NCBI GenBank assembly: GCA_022707945.1
Contig: JAKIZQ010000026.1
Coordinates: 1 to 10,575, forward strand
Direction: 5' to 3'
Length of the DNA stretch: 10,575 nucleotides
Source of the DNA: Bdellovibrionales bacterium
GTDB lineage: Bacteria; Bdellovibrionota; JAFGOL01
In this document: one piece after another, positions 1 through 6,482 of the stretch
Position numbering within the stretch: position 1 is the stretch's first letter
Layout: every line of letters starts with the position of its first letter
The notes under the pieces: model-generated
What the model was told of the DNA's origin: nothing
The model's input: the letters and a program-made list of their open reading frames with translations, nothing else
Databases searched by the model: none
Position numbers and translations under genes: made by a program

Positions 1-1
1 A

Positions 2-940
2 ACATTAGACCAGATCCTACTCAACAAAAATTGTGATATAAAACTTGATTCCTACTCAATAGATTTCCAAAAAATAGATGAAATAAAAAAACAAGAAAAG
101 AAAATTGCAGAAGAAAACTCAGAGGATAATCTACAAATAAATGAACACTTAAAGAAAGCTAATGAGTATAAGGTTAAGGGAGAATTTGCAAAAGCTAAGG
201 CTGAGGTTCAAAAAGCATTGATAATCAATCCAGAGCATCAGAAAGCAAACGAACTTCTCAACACAATAGACGAGGAGCTTAATAAACAAGACAAACTAAA
301 GAAAGAGGAAGAGATCAAAGATCACATAAAAAAGGCAGATGAATACATAAAAAAAGAAGACTATAAAAATGCTAAGGAAGAATTAGAAGCCGCATTAGTA
401 TTAGATCAAGAAAATGCTGATGCTAAAAGACTATTAGAAGAAGTTAATAAAAAAATAAAGGAAAAAGAAGATAACGATAAAGTTTCCTCTCATTTAGAAA
501 AGGCAAGAAGCTTAATGAACAAAGGAAAATACGAAGAAGCAAAAAAAGAAGCACAAGAAGTGTTAACAATAGATGAAAATAACCAAGAAGCAAAAAACAT
601 AATAAAAGAAGCTGACGATAAAATAAAAGAACAAGCCAATGCAGAAGAGCTCAAAAAAGCCAACGGAACATACGTTGGAACCATAGAAGGAATAACGACA
701 GAAGCAGTTGTTATGGGACAGACCATTACTACAAAAGCAGTTATTATAGTGAAAAACGGAACGGTAGAGTCTTTTACGGTTGACACTGTAGCACTACAAA
801 AAGGAGTAGATAAGAACACTTTTGTACATGATGGTAAAACAATAAAAGTAACACCTGTTGTAAAGAATGGAATACCAAAACTAGAGATACTGGTAGATAG
901 CGAAGAAGTATCTTACAGTGTTAACAAGGTTGCAGAATAA
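2..940 (+). CDS. TPR-like repeat protein with C-terminal beta domain, 5' partial
   Basis: The reading frame is open from base 2 with no stop, so the gene begins upstream; the TTG at 218 is an internal Leu codon, not the start. The visible 312 residues are extremely Lys/Glu-rich. Three similar segments of about 56-59 residues begin at visible residues 49, 108 and 164, each starting His-Leu/Ile-x-Lys-Ala and continuing as 'G/E-x-Y/F-x-x-A-K-x-E', then 'A/V-L-x-I/L-D/N', the usual look of a TPR helix pair, separated by charged, probably coiled-coil linkers. From about residue 222 the composition changes to a Thr/Val-rich domain of about 90 residues (starting near GTYVGTIEG) that looks like beta strands and that I do not recognise. 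TPR proteins normally act as scaffolds for protein contacts; nothing here names a partner. Whether it has a signal peptide cannot be seen. It ends 6 bases from the convergent stop of the synthetase gene, with no convincing terminator between them. The repeat call is firm, the function unknown. Confidence 0.85.
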   Translation, partial: TLDQILLNKNCDIKLDSYSIDFQKIDEIKKQEKKIAEENSEDNLQINEHLKKANEYKVKGEFAKAKAEVQKALIINPEHQKANELLNTIDEELNKQDKLKKEEEIKDHIKKADEYIKKEDYKNAKEELEAALVLDQENADAKRLLEEVNKKIKEKEDNDKVSSHLEKARSLMNKGKYEEAKKEAQEVLTIDENNQEAKNIIKEADDKIKEQANAEELKKANGTYVGTIEGITTEAVVMGQTITTKAVIIVKNGTVESFTVDTVALQKGVDKNTFVHDGKTIKVTPVVKNGIPKLEILVDSEEVSYSVNKVAE

Positions 941-946
941 TAACAG

Positions 947-3133
947 TTACTGTAAATATCTGCCCAAAACTTTCATTGCTCTATCTGCTTCTCTAAAAAC
1001 AGGAACTGTTTTGATGAGCTTGCAGGCAGGATCGTAAAGTTCTCCACTGTCAACCACTACAACAAAAGGTTTTTTACTGGTCTTTGCATAGGCTTCTACC
1101 TTGTTAAACACAGAATCTGGCCCAAGCTCTTTTTCTATAGATTTAAGAGCAGGGGTCATTGGGATACAGGCAAAAACGCCAAAGCCAACACTTTCATCGT
1201 CCATCATTGACCTAAAACAATCCATATATACAGTATCGTTTGCACTTGGTGTAACATCCATTGGATTATTTACTGTAACTATCTTGTCTAATTTAAAATC
1301 ATTAAGTGTTTTCTGCATTTTATCCCTTGTTACTTTAGATAATTTCGCTATTTTTAAAGAATTAAGACTATCTGCCATACCAACAGCCTCAAAACCAGCA
1401 TTACTTATTATTGCAAGATCTTTTCCGTTCATGTTAGTACTGGTATTAAAACCAACAAAAAGTTTTAAAAGATCCTCAAACTCACAAAAACTTTCAACAA
1501 TACAAGCCCCAGCATCTTCCATAACAGCCTTATAAACAGCATAATCACCAGCTATGGATGCTGTATGCCCGCTGGCGGCAGACATGCCCTCCAAAGAACG
1601 TCCTCCTTTGTATATAAGTACGTTCTTACCTTTTGCCCTAAGGGCCCTAACAGCTCTTGCAGTTCGTATACCATCAAGTTCTTTGAACCCCTCTATATAT
1701 ACAGCTACGGTATTTATATCTTTTGCATCTACGAAATAATTAAGATAGTCGCTAAAAGTAAGGTCCATTTGGTTGCCAATCGAAGCAGAATAATATGGAG
1801 AAACTAAGGTTTTGCTTATCTTAGAAATTATAAAAGCTCCAGATTGAGAAATGAAAGCATAGGGCTTTGGCATACCATAATCCATTTTGTTACTAGGAAT
1901 AAAGAAAGTATCATAATTACCTGGTAAAGAAACTACTCCAAGACAATTCCCACCAACTATTACAGGCCCCTTGTCTTTTGAAGACCTACTTTCATGAATC
2001 ATTTTTACTATTTCAGCCTCAAGGTGTTTGCCTTCTTCCTTTTCTGCAAAACCACCTGGAATAACGATTATGCTTTCTACCTTATTGCTTTCTATTGACT
2101 CTTTTATTACATCTCCAGCTATTCCTGCACTAACAGCAAGAACCAAAAGGTCCACTTTTTCTGGCAGGGTGCTAACAGCACTGGTACAAGTTACACCGTC
2201 TATCTTATCAATATCAGGTTTTATAACGTATAGTTTATTCTTATCAAAACCTTTATCCATTATGTTATTAAGTATGATGCGCCCCATATTCATTGTCTTC
2301 TCTGAAACACCTATTACGGCAATGCTTTTTGGATGGAACAGTTTATCAAGTTTTTCTGCTGGTCTTCTTGGAGAAAGAGTTTGCCTTTTATCTATCTTCA
2401 TAAGTCCATCTATTGCAACAAGGTCTCCATCGTCTGTTATGACAGCAGGATTTATCTCGCACTCAGTTATTAAGATATCACTCTTGTTGTTTTCATTCTC
2501 ATAAGAAAAATATGAACCAAGTTCTTTAAGTCCGTTAAGTAGTGATCTTAATTTGTCGTCTTCTAATAGTTTCTTTTTTTGTCTATCAAGACCTGCCAAT
2601 TTATAATATGCAGAACTTTTCTTTAAAGTATCTGTAAGTAGGTCTTTATTGTCCGCAGATATAACGCTAAAGGCCTTATCCATTCTCTTACCAAAGAATT
2701 CTGTATCTATGCCGCCAACACCAAAACCAATGATAGTACCAAAATCCTTGCTGTTACGAACAGAGCAAATTAATTCCCTGCCAAAATTTGACTTATATTT
2801 TACTTTTTCTACGACCAAAAAACCCCTAACATCATATTTTGTAGTTCTCTTTCTTATATCTTGTATTGCTTTACTTATATCAGCTTCGTTGTTCTCGCAG
2901 AACACCACTCCGCCAAGCTCTGTCTTATGAAGTATTTCTGGAGAAACAACTTTTACTACGACCTCGTTGCAAGATCCGTTAAGTTTTAATGCTACTTTTT
3001 CTTGAATACCTACGAATTTAAAGTTTGGTGTTCGTATACCGAGCTCAGAGAATATTTCATATACCTCGTGCTCTAATAATGCCTCTCTATTTTCATTCTG
3101 TACTGTTCTTAATATTTTAATAATTTTATCCAT
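947..3133 (-). CDS. Fused ADP-forming acyl-CoA (acetate-CoA) synthetase
   Basis: This 728-residue protein belongs to the NDP-forming acyl-CoA synthetase family, which converts acyl-CoA + ADP + Pi to acid + CoA + ATP (acetate-forming energy conservation) or the reverse, in the cytoplasm. Domains in order: an ATP-grasp (beta-type) half at about 10-250, with SPEILHKTELGGV at 64-76 and the ATP-grasp end ECEINPAV at 224-231; then a Rossmann CoA-binding domain from about 262 (FHPKSIAVIGVS); then the two ligase-CoA domains (GGNCLGV 394-400, SQSGAF 429-434, NPMDVTP 623-629). Both histidines expected to carry the phosphoryl group are present by motif: His69 in the beta part and His523 in SGHTASIAGD. 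Residue 580 is Phe where the family usually has a second Gly (NAGF rather than NAGG). The beta-then-alpha order is reversed relative to PatZ-type proteins. ATG at 3131-3133 follows GGGAG at 3138-3142. Its promoter and a leader hairpin are listed separately. Acetate as substrate is inferred; other short or branched acyl groups are possible. Confidence 0.93.
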   Translation of the reverse strand: MDKIIKILRTVQNENREALLEHEVYEIFSELGIRTPNFKFVGIQEKVALKLNGSCNEVVVKVVSPEILHKTELGGVVFCENNEADISKAIQDIRKRTTKYDVRGFLVVEKVKYKSNFGRELICSVRNSKDFGTIIGFGVGGIDTEFFGKRMDKAFSVISADNKDLLTDTLKKSSAYYKLAGLDRQKKKLLEDDKLRSLLNGLKELGSYFSYENENNKSDILITECEINPAVITDDGDLVAIDGLMKIDKRQTLSPRRPAEKLDKLFHPKSIAVIGVSEKTMNMGRIILNNIMDKGFDKNKLYVIKPDIDKIDGVTCTSAVSTLPEKVDLLVLAVSAGIAGDVIKESIESNKVESIIVIPGGFAEKEEGKHLEAEIVKMIHESRSSKDKGPVIVGGNCLGVVSLPGNYDTFFIPSNKMDYGMPKPYAFISQSGAFIISKISKTLVSPYYSASIGNQMDLTFSDYLNYFVDAKDINTVAVYIEGFKELDGIRTARAVRALRAKGKNVLIYKGGRSLEGMSAASGHTASIAGDYAVYKAVMEDAGACIVESFCEFEDLLKLFVGFNTSTNMNGKDLAIISNAGFEAVGMADSLNSLKIAKLSKVTRDKMQKTLNDFKLDKIVTVNNPMDVTPSANDTVYMDCFRSMMDDESVGFGVFACIPMTPALKSIEKELGPDSVFNKVEAYAKTSKKPFVVVVDSGELYDPACKLIKTVPVFREADRAMKVLGRYLQ

Positions 3134-3151
3134 AATACTCCCTATAATACC

Positions 3152-3186
3152 AAAAACCCCGAACAGCTCTAAATATCTGTTCGGGG
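3152..3186 (-). terminator. Leader hairpin plus U-run: possible attenuator
   Basis: CCCCGAACAG (3157-3166) and CTGTTCGGGG (3177-3186) are perfectly complementary, a 10-bp stem with a 10-base loop. Read on the minus strand the stem ends in GGGG followed at once by five T (3152-3156), the form of an intrinsic terminator, and it lies between the predicted promoter and the ribosome binding site (3138-3142) of the acyl-CoA synthetase gene. No minus-strand gene is seen upstream in the gap that it would simply terminate, so an attenuator in the synthetase leader is the best reading. Read on the plus strand the stem is followed by seven T only after a TCTGTTA spacer, so it might also weakly stop antisense transcription heading towards ribF. 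I recognise no riboswitch class upstream of it. Confidence 0.6.
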
Positions 3187-3225
3187 TCTGTTATTTTTTT
3201 CCGATACGCAACAACCCTGACAAAA

Positions 3226-3254
3226 ATAATATATTGTATGGCAACATATGGCAA
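3226..3254 (-). promoter_or_regulatory. Sigma70-type promoter of the acyl-CoA synthetase gene
   Basis: On the minus strand TTGCCA (3249-3254, 5 of 6 to the -35 consensus) is followed by exactly 17 bases and then TATTAT (3226-3231, 5 of 6 to the -10 consensus). Transcription would begin near 3219, giving a leader of about 85 bases that includes the hairpin at 3157-3186. A second TTGCCATA copy lies in the spacer 9 bases downstream of the first, so a regulator could bind the direct repeat. This is judged from spacing and consensus only. Confidence 0.6.
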
Positions 3255-3310
3255 ACAAAAATTAAGCCGTCTTGTGATTTTATATAACTGTGATAAGTTC
3301 CAAAATAAAT

Positions 3311-4165
3311 ATGCACAAGATCTACTTAAATCACCAAAAAAATCCACCCAAAGCCCTTGCAATTGGGGTTTTTGACGGACTTCACCTTGGGCATTACAAC
3401 ATAATAGATGAGTTAAAAAAACACGATATAAGCTCTATTTTAAGCTTCTATCCACATCCAAGGCCCAATACTAAGTTAATACTATCTTTTTCAGAGAGAT
3501 TAAGAAAGTTTAAGCAACTTGGCATAAACCAAGTATTTGTGATCACAAAAAAAGATGCTGTTTTTGGGATGAATACAAATGATTTCATAAAAAAGATCCT
3601 CATAAACAAACTTTTTGTTAAAAATATCATAGTTGGAGAGGACTTTAGGCTTGGAAAAAACAGAGATACCAATGCATTAATCTTTAAGGAGCTCTGCTCA
3701 AAAGAGGGTATAAACGTAGTTATAATAAAAGACCTTAAGATAGACGATAAAAAAATAAGCTCAACAACAATACGTGAATTTTTAGAAAAAGCGAGAATGC
3801 TAGAGCTAGAAGAACAGCTAGGGCGCTACTATTCAATAAGTGGAATAATAGCTAAAGGAAAAGGTATTGGTGGAAAACTTGGTTTTAAGACTGCCAACAT
3901 ATATCCAAGTAAAAAAATGGTACTACCTTGTCATGGAGTTTATAAAACTTTAACTAATATAGACGACAAGGAATACAAAAGTGTTACCTTTATTGGAGGA
4001 ATGGATCGTACAGTCATAGAGACTCATATTCCAAATTTTGATTCAAACATTTACTATAAAAGAATATCTATATGTTTTATTAAAAAAATACGTGATATAA
4101 AAAAGTTCAATTCCACTGCAGAACTAATCTTGGCAATAAAAGAAGACATCAAAAATAGTGTATAA
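3311..4165 (+). CDS. ribF: Bifunctional riboflavin kinase / FAD synthetase RibF
   Basis: RibF phosphorylates riboflavin to FMN and adenylylates FMN to FAD in the cytoplasm. Counting from the ATG at 3311 (284 residues), the N-terminal nucleotidyltransferase domain shows GVFDGLHLGH (19-28, the HxGH signature), FYPHPRP (46-52), the VGEDFRLG block (108-115) and SSTTIRE (150-156). The C-terminal riboflavin kinase domain starts near 173 with GKGIGGKLGFKTAN (183-196) and has the catalytic-type Glu in IETHIP (Glu237), then the usual closing helix rich in Phe/Lys/Glu. Two family motifs are altered: GFKTAN instead of GFPTAN, and GGMDRT where a PTF-type block is usual; the Thr and Asn of the first remain. 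The frame is open further up to a GTG at 3290 (7 extra residues), but the ATG gives the normal distance to the FDG motif. Neither start has a clear Shine-Dalgarno sequence. It is divergent from the synthetase gene. Overall length is normal. Confidence 0.93.
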   Translation: MHKIYLNHQKNPPKALAIGVFDGLHLGHYNIIDELKKHDISSILSFYPHPRPNTKLILSFSERLRKFKQLGINQVFVITKKDAVFGMNTNDFIKKILINKLFVKNIIVGEDFRLGKNRDTNALIFKELCSKEGINVVIIKDLKIDDKKISSTTIREFLEKARMLELEEQLGRYYSISGIIAKGKGIGGKLGFKTANIYPSKKMVLPCHGVYKTLTNIDDKEYKSVTFIGGMDRTVIETHIPNFDSNIYYKRISICFIKKIRDIKKFNSTAELILAIKEDIKNSV

Positions 4166-4259
4166 TTTTTTTACACTCATCAAGCGAATTAGCAGGTCAC
4201 AAAAGGGTGTTCAAAAGACAACAAACAATAAAATCAACATCTTAGAACAAAAGCCTAAC

Positions 4260-4276
4260 TTGGCATACCGCTTGCA
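4260..4276 (+). promoter_or_regulatory. Sigma54 (-24/-12) promoter
   Basis: The sequence TTGGCATACCGCTTGCA has the invariant GG at 4262-4263 and GC at 4274-4275 with exactly 10 bases between them, and TTGCA in the -12 element, matching the RpoN consensus TTGGCACG-N4-TTGCA closely. Transcription would start near 4287, about 30 bases before the ATG of the small secreted protein gene. Sigma54 promoters need an AAA+ activator bound upstream; none is encoded in this window. Three CAAAAG copies upstream (4200, 4212, 4248) are weak candidates for a binding site. Confidence 0.75.
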
Positions 4277-4317
4277 AATAATATATTGCAAGAAAGACCT
4301 TTAAGGGGGAGAAGAAA

Positions 4318-4590
4318 ATGAAGAAGGCAATAAAAGTAATAACATTGATTCTAATAGTAGGCCTAATGAGCGCTCCAGCTATGGCACAACTCGCTGGTAG
4401 TGGTGGCGGCAGTGGTAATGGTAAAGGTTGGGATTTTTTCAAAACATTCTTTACTGGAAATAGTTTAAATCCAAACTGTACATCAATAAACGCAAGTCCT
4501 GCTCAGATTATGGCAACAAAGGGCAATGTAAATGGCATGGTAATAACAGACAAAGAAGGCAATCAATATACCTACACCACTAACCAATAA
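4318..4590 (+). CDS. Small secreted Gly-rich protein, unknown function
   Basis: This 90-residue product has a textbook type I signal peptide: MKK, a hydrophobic core (residues 7-17) and APAMA followed by Gln24, so cleavage after Ala23 would leave about 67 residues. The mature part opens with a flexible run of Gly and Ser (LAGSGGGSGNGKG, 25-37), then an aromatic patch (WDFFKTFF, 38-45), one Cys (residue 54) and a polar Thr/Asn tail ending YTYTTNQ. I do not recognise a family. The single Cys and absence of a lipobox argue against a lipoprotein, and there is no prepilin GFxxxE motif, so it is not a classical pilin. Translation is supported by AAGGGGGA (4303-4310) before the ATG, and transcription by the sigma54 promoter at 4260-4276. 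It converges with the last gene of the Tad cluster, 11 bases away. A role as an exported structural or regulated surface protein is possible but is inference. Confidence 0.8.
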   Translation: MKKAIKVITLILIVGLMSAPAMAQLAGSGGGSGNGKGWDFFKTFFTGNSLNPNCTSINASPAQIMATKGNVNGMVITDKEGNQYTYTTNQ

Positions 4591-4601
4591 ACAAAAAGTT
4601 T

Positions 4602-4832
4602 TTACTGATTTGTGGTCTTAGCTCCTTTTTTATAGAATGGCCCAGAGAATATATCAAAGCCTCCATAAGTTGGCATGTATGGTTTTAACAAACATTCCTT
4701 TGATTCCTGTATAACGAATGGGTCCATTTTATAACCCACGAATTTCTCGCTAAAATCACTTTGTACTATGTCTTCTGCAAACAAACTAATACCTGAAAAA
4801 ACCAGCCCCACTATAATTAATATCCTAAACAT
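4602..4832 (-). CDS. Small secreted protein at the end of the Tad cluster
   Basis: The product is 76 residues, starting MFRILIIVGLVFSG with a signal peptide that would be cut after SLFA (Ala19), leaving about 57 residues. The mature part begins EDIVQSDFSEKF and is rich in Phe, Tyr, Lys and Gly/Pro, with one Cys (residue 46); no family recognised. An in-frame start 27 codons further upstream (4913) exists but lies inside the preceding gene and would bury the signal peptide. The ATG at 4830-4832 has a perfect AGGAGG 4 bases upstream, and that site shares bases with the TAG stop of the RHS-like gene, so the two are translationally coupled. Being the last gene of the operon, it may serve the RHS-like protein as a partner or chaperone, but this rests on position alone. 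Confidence 0.75.
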   Translation of the reverse strand: MFRILIIVGLVFSGISLFAEDIVQSDFSEKFVGYKMDPFVIQESKECLLKPYMPTYGGFDIFSGPFYKKGAKTTNQ

Positions 4833-4840
4833 AGAACCTC

Positions 4841-6457
4841 CTAAGTAAGATCTATCAAGGAGTAAACCATCACGGTGTCTAAATAATCCTGATATACTCT
4901 TCGGATTTCCCATACTTTTTCTGAAACACTACCTTTTGCTGTTATTTCTGGCTCATCAGAACCATAACTATAGTTAAGAACTAAAGAACCGTATTTTGAA
5001 ACAAGTTCGCTAAGCCTTCCTTTTTGGTCGTATTTAAGGTCAAAAACGTTACCTCTGTTATCTGATATCTTAGAGAGGTTGCCATTGCCATCATATGACA
5101 TCTGAAAAGATACCTTTGCAGTCTTTGCGATAATAAGTTGATCTAGCTCATTATAATCAAACCTATACGCTGTGCCGTTATTAAGTACATAAGAGACCCT
5201 GTCTTTGTTATCGTAACCAACTTCTATTATCCTGCCTTCTGGGAAAACCTTCTTACTTAAAAGTCCCTTAGAATTATATTCAAACCTACTTATAACACCG
5301 TCGTCATCTATCATTAACGGTGTTCCACAACACATAGTATAAACAGTTGTCTTTTGCTTTCCATTAGAAGCTGTTTCTCTTACCTTGTAGTCATAAAAAG
5401 ATCCGTCTGGACGTGGCCTTTTCCAGAATTCATATTTCTCTGAGTAAACCTCTTTACCGAATTTTTTTATTAAACTAACTGCTGAATAATTTTGGTTCTT
5501 CTCTTTATCCTCAGAATATTCAACAAAGGTTTCCCAGCCGTCCTCTGTTTTTTGATAGATTGCTCGTCCTGTACTACCTTCATACTTAACTATTATTCTT
5601 GCTGGTTTTCCTGTTTTAGATGGAAGGCCAACTTCTACAAGTTTATGATAATTATTATATTTATACGTATATGTTTGCCCAGCAGTGTCCTTTGATTCTA
5701 TAAGGTCACCCTTGTTGTCATATTTATATTCTGCAACTTTTTTGTTGAACATAACGATCTTTTGTAAAAGGTTATCGCTAGAAAAATAGAATTTCATCCA
5801 ACGTCCTAATTGATCTTTTATGGTATCAACATTACCTCTTTGATCATAGGAATACACAAAATAACGACCAGATTTCATTTTCTGTCTTATCATCTTCCCT
5901 GTATTATCAAAATAATCAGCGTTACCATCTACCTTTAATCTTATATAGCCACCTTTTACTTTTTTTATCTTTTCTCCAACCCTTTCTATGCACTCCATTT
6001 CTGTCCCTTCTTTATGTACATATCCATTAAGGGCGTTCTTATCAGCAAGATCAAAGATCATGTCATTGTTAGACAACAAGTTCTCTTTTATCTTTTCAGA
6101 ATAGGCGGCATCCATTCCTTTAGAGGGAATAGCTTTTACGAGCTTGTCGACTACAGAAGCTATGGTATCTTTTTTCTTATCTATAAAATGGCTTTTACCA
6201 CCACCAGAAAGTTCTTCTATCCGTATCATGCCATTTATTGAAATTAATTTTGGTGTAAGAACAGTGCCCCATCCATAACCGAACAGTCCTTTATCGCTAC
6301 CAATACTGTTGTAAAAACGTACTAGTTCTAATCCATTACCTTCGTTGGCATCATAGAACCTCATAAAGAAATTCCCATTCTTTATCCATATAGAGGCACT
6401 AGCACTTGCAGAACAAAGTATTAGGATAGAAACAAGTAATAATCTTATTTTTTTCAT
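4841..6457 (-). CDS. Secreted RHS/YD-repeat protein, no toxin domain
   Basis: From the ATG at 6455-6457 this is 538 residues; a GTG three codons earlier (6464-6466) sits on top of the ribosome binding site GGGAG (6467-6471), so the ATG is preferred. Residues 1-21 are a signal peptide (MKKIRLLLV..., ending SASASA). The next block, NGNFFMRFYDA through VRFYNSIGSDKGLFGYGWG (about 27-64), matches the N-terminal domain of RHS proteins. From about 175 to 500 there are irregular YD repeats, for example YFVYSYDQRGNVDTI, AEYKYDNKGDLIES, RFEYNSKGLLSK, MSYDGNGNLSKISD and LKYDQKGRLSEL, plus a Cys-Cys-Gly insertion (CCGTPL, 376-381). RHS repeats build a beta-strand shell in secreted or surface proteins. 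The hyperconserved DPxGL-type core motif and a variable toxin end are absent; the protein ends soon after the last repeat. It is much shorter than toxin RHS proteins (often over 1000 residues). It follows tadB by 25 bases in the Tad operon, suggesting an exported or pilus-associated protein. Confidence 0.85.
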   Translation of the reverse strand: MKKIRLLLVSILILCSASASASIWIKNGNFFMRFYDANEGNGLELVRFYNSIGSDKGLFGYGWGTVLTPKLISINGMIRIEELSGGGKSHFIDKKKDTIASVVDKLVKAIPSKGMDAAYSEKIKENLLSNNDMIFDLADKNALNGYVHKEGTEMECIERVGEKIKKVKGGYIRLKVDGNADYFDNTGKMIRQKMKSGRYFVYSYDQRGNVDTIKDQLGRWMKFYFSSDNLLQKIVMFNKKVAEYKYDNKGDLIESKDTAGQTYTYKYNNYHKLVEVGLPSKTGKPARIIVKYEGSTGRAIYQKTEDGWETFVEYSEDKEKNQNYSAVSLIKKFGKEVYSEKYEFWKRPRPDGSFYDYKVRETASNGKQKTTVYTMCCGTPLMIDDDGVISRFEYNSKGLLSKKVFPEGRIIEVGYDNKDRVSYVLNNGTAYRFDYNELDQLIIAKTAKVSFQMSYDGNGNLSKISDNRGNVFDLKYDQKGRLSELVSKYGSLVLNYSYGSDEPEITAKGSVSEKVWEIRRVYQDYLDTVMVYSLIDLT

Positions 6458-6482
6458 TTTATTCACTCCCTTTATCCAAATA

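Noticed and set aside
943..953. ACAGT/ACTGT inverted repeat between the first two convergent genes
   Set aside because: The loop would be a single base and no T-run follows; too small for a terminator.
1101..1535. Plus-strand frames opposite the acyl-CoA synthetase gene
   Set aside because: Antisense shadows; the minus-strand protein matches its family along its whole length.
3240..3252. Second possible -24/-12 promoter before ribF (ATGGCAAC...TGGCA)
   Set aside because: GG to GC spacing is 9, not 10, and the TTGC element is missing.
3126..3362. Minus-strand open frame of 78 codons across the synthetase/ribF gap
   Set aside because: It overlaps the starts of two well-supported genes, contains the promoter and hairpin, and its product has no recognisable features.
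4157..4177. AGTGTA/TACACT inverted repeat around the ribF stop, with seven T in the loop
   Set aside because: Only 6 bp, the T-run is in the loop and not after the stem, so it is not a convincing terminator.
4318..4590. Reading the small secreted protein as a Flp-type pilin
   Set aside because: There is no prepilin peptidase motif and no hydrophobic helix after a G/E-Y type site; the N-terminus is an ordinary signal peptide ending AMA.
4833..4913. 27-codon upstream extension of the small secreted protein
   Set aside because: It lies within the RHS-like gene, and the internal ATG has a perfect AGGAGG and begins a signal peptide.
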